15,675 bases of DNA from Pontiellaceae bacterium (GTDB taxonomy: Bacteria > Verrucomicrobiota > Kiritimatiellia > Kiritimatiellales > Tichowtungiaceae), in NCBI GenBank assembly GCA_029934215.1, contig JAOZMR010000039.1:1-15675 (forward strand). The letters are read 5' to 3'. The notes under the pieces are model-generated. The model ran no database searches, was not told the origin of the DNA, and worked only from the letters and a program-made list of their open reading frames with translations. Below are positions 15,571 to 15,675 of this stretch, one piece after another; position 1 is the stretch's first letter; each line of letters begins with the position of its first letter. Both the position numbers and the translations under genes were made by a program.

Positions 15571-15675
15571 ATTTCCGATTGATGATTTCTGATTTAAAAT
15601 TCCAAGGCTTGGAACTGCTCAGGGGAGCGGAAATATTCGAAGTACCATTTTTCAACCCAGAAAACCCTTTATAAG
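15571..15675. other. Right flank, possible gene remnant
   Basis: A short open stretch on the - strand (WVEKWYFEYFRSPEQFQALEF, broken here as WVEKWYF and EYFRSPEQFQALEF) ends at a stop near 15594 and is closed upstream by a stop near the window edge. It may be the tail of a decayed gene. The motif TTCCAAGGCTTGGAA lies at 15600-15614. Confidence 0.25.

Overview
This is a bacterial CRISPR locus. Gene starts have AAGGAG-type ribosome binding sites, genes are tightly packed and co-directional, and two long arrays share one 37-bp repeat. The taxon cannot be fixed from the sequence. A dispersed 15-bp motif TTCCA-N5-TGGAA hints, weakly and only from memory, at the PVC superphylum (Kiritimatiellota-like genomes).

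Layout, left to right: array 1 (62 repeats, 61 spacers, 19-4703); its leader (4704-4870); cas2 (4871-5149); a gap holding a 20-bp perfect inverted repeat; cas1 (5383-6372); and then, continuing upstream on the same (-) strand, a NusA-like/AAA+ ATPase, a 60-aa protein, a 206-aa Gly/Ala-rich membrane protein, a radical-SAM viperin homologue, a Lon-like protease fused to a CARF-like domain, a 331-aa protein of unknown fold, a sigma-factor-like protein and a small PemK/MazF-like protein (start at 13067). A 437-bp gene-free gap follows. Then comes array 2 (22 repeats, 21 spacers, 13505-15154), a second perfectly identical leader (15155-15321) and a cas2 pseudogene missing its first ten codons. Everything, including both arrays as judged by leader position, reads leftward.

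No Cas10, Csm/Cmr, Cas6 or other effector subunit is present. Long variable spacers (36-43 nt), the repeat end ATTGTGAC (a plausible 8-nt crRNA tag) and a CARF sensor suggest a type III system whose effector lies outside the window.

The main discovery candidate is the ancillary operon. Lon-CARF, a sigma-like factor and barrel-like partner proteins resemble in logic the known cyclic-oligoadenylate-activated CalpL/CalpT/CalpS cascade (protease, anti-sigma, sigma). Here it sits with a prokaryotic viperin, which would make chain-terminating ddh-nucleotides, and an AAA+ ATPase with an apparent NusA N-terminal (RNA-polymerase-binding) domain. My inference is a CRISPR-triggered programme that changes host transcription while poisoning viral transcription. 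One spacer in array 2 matches the operon's own 331-aa gene over 22 contiguous bases and 33 of 41 overall, so relatives of this operon probably occur on targeted mobile elements.
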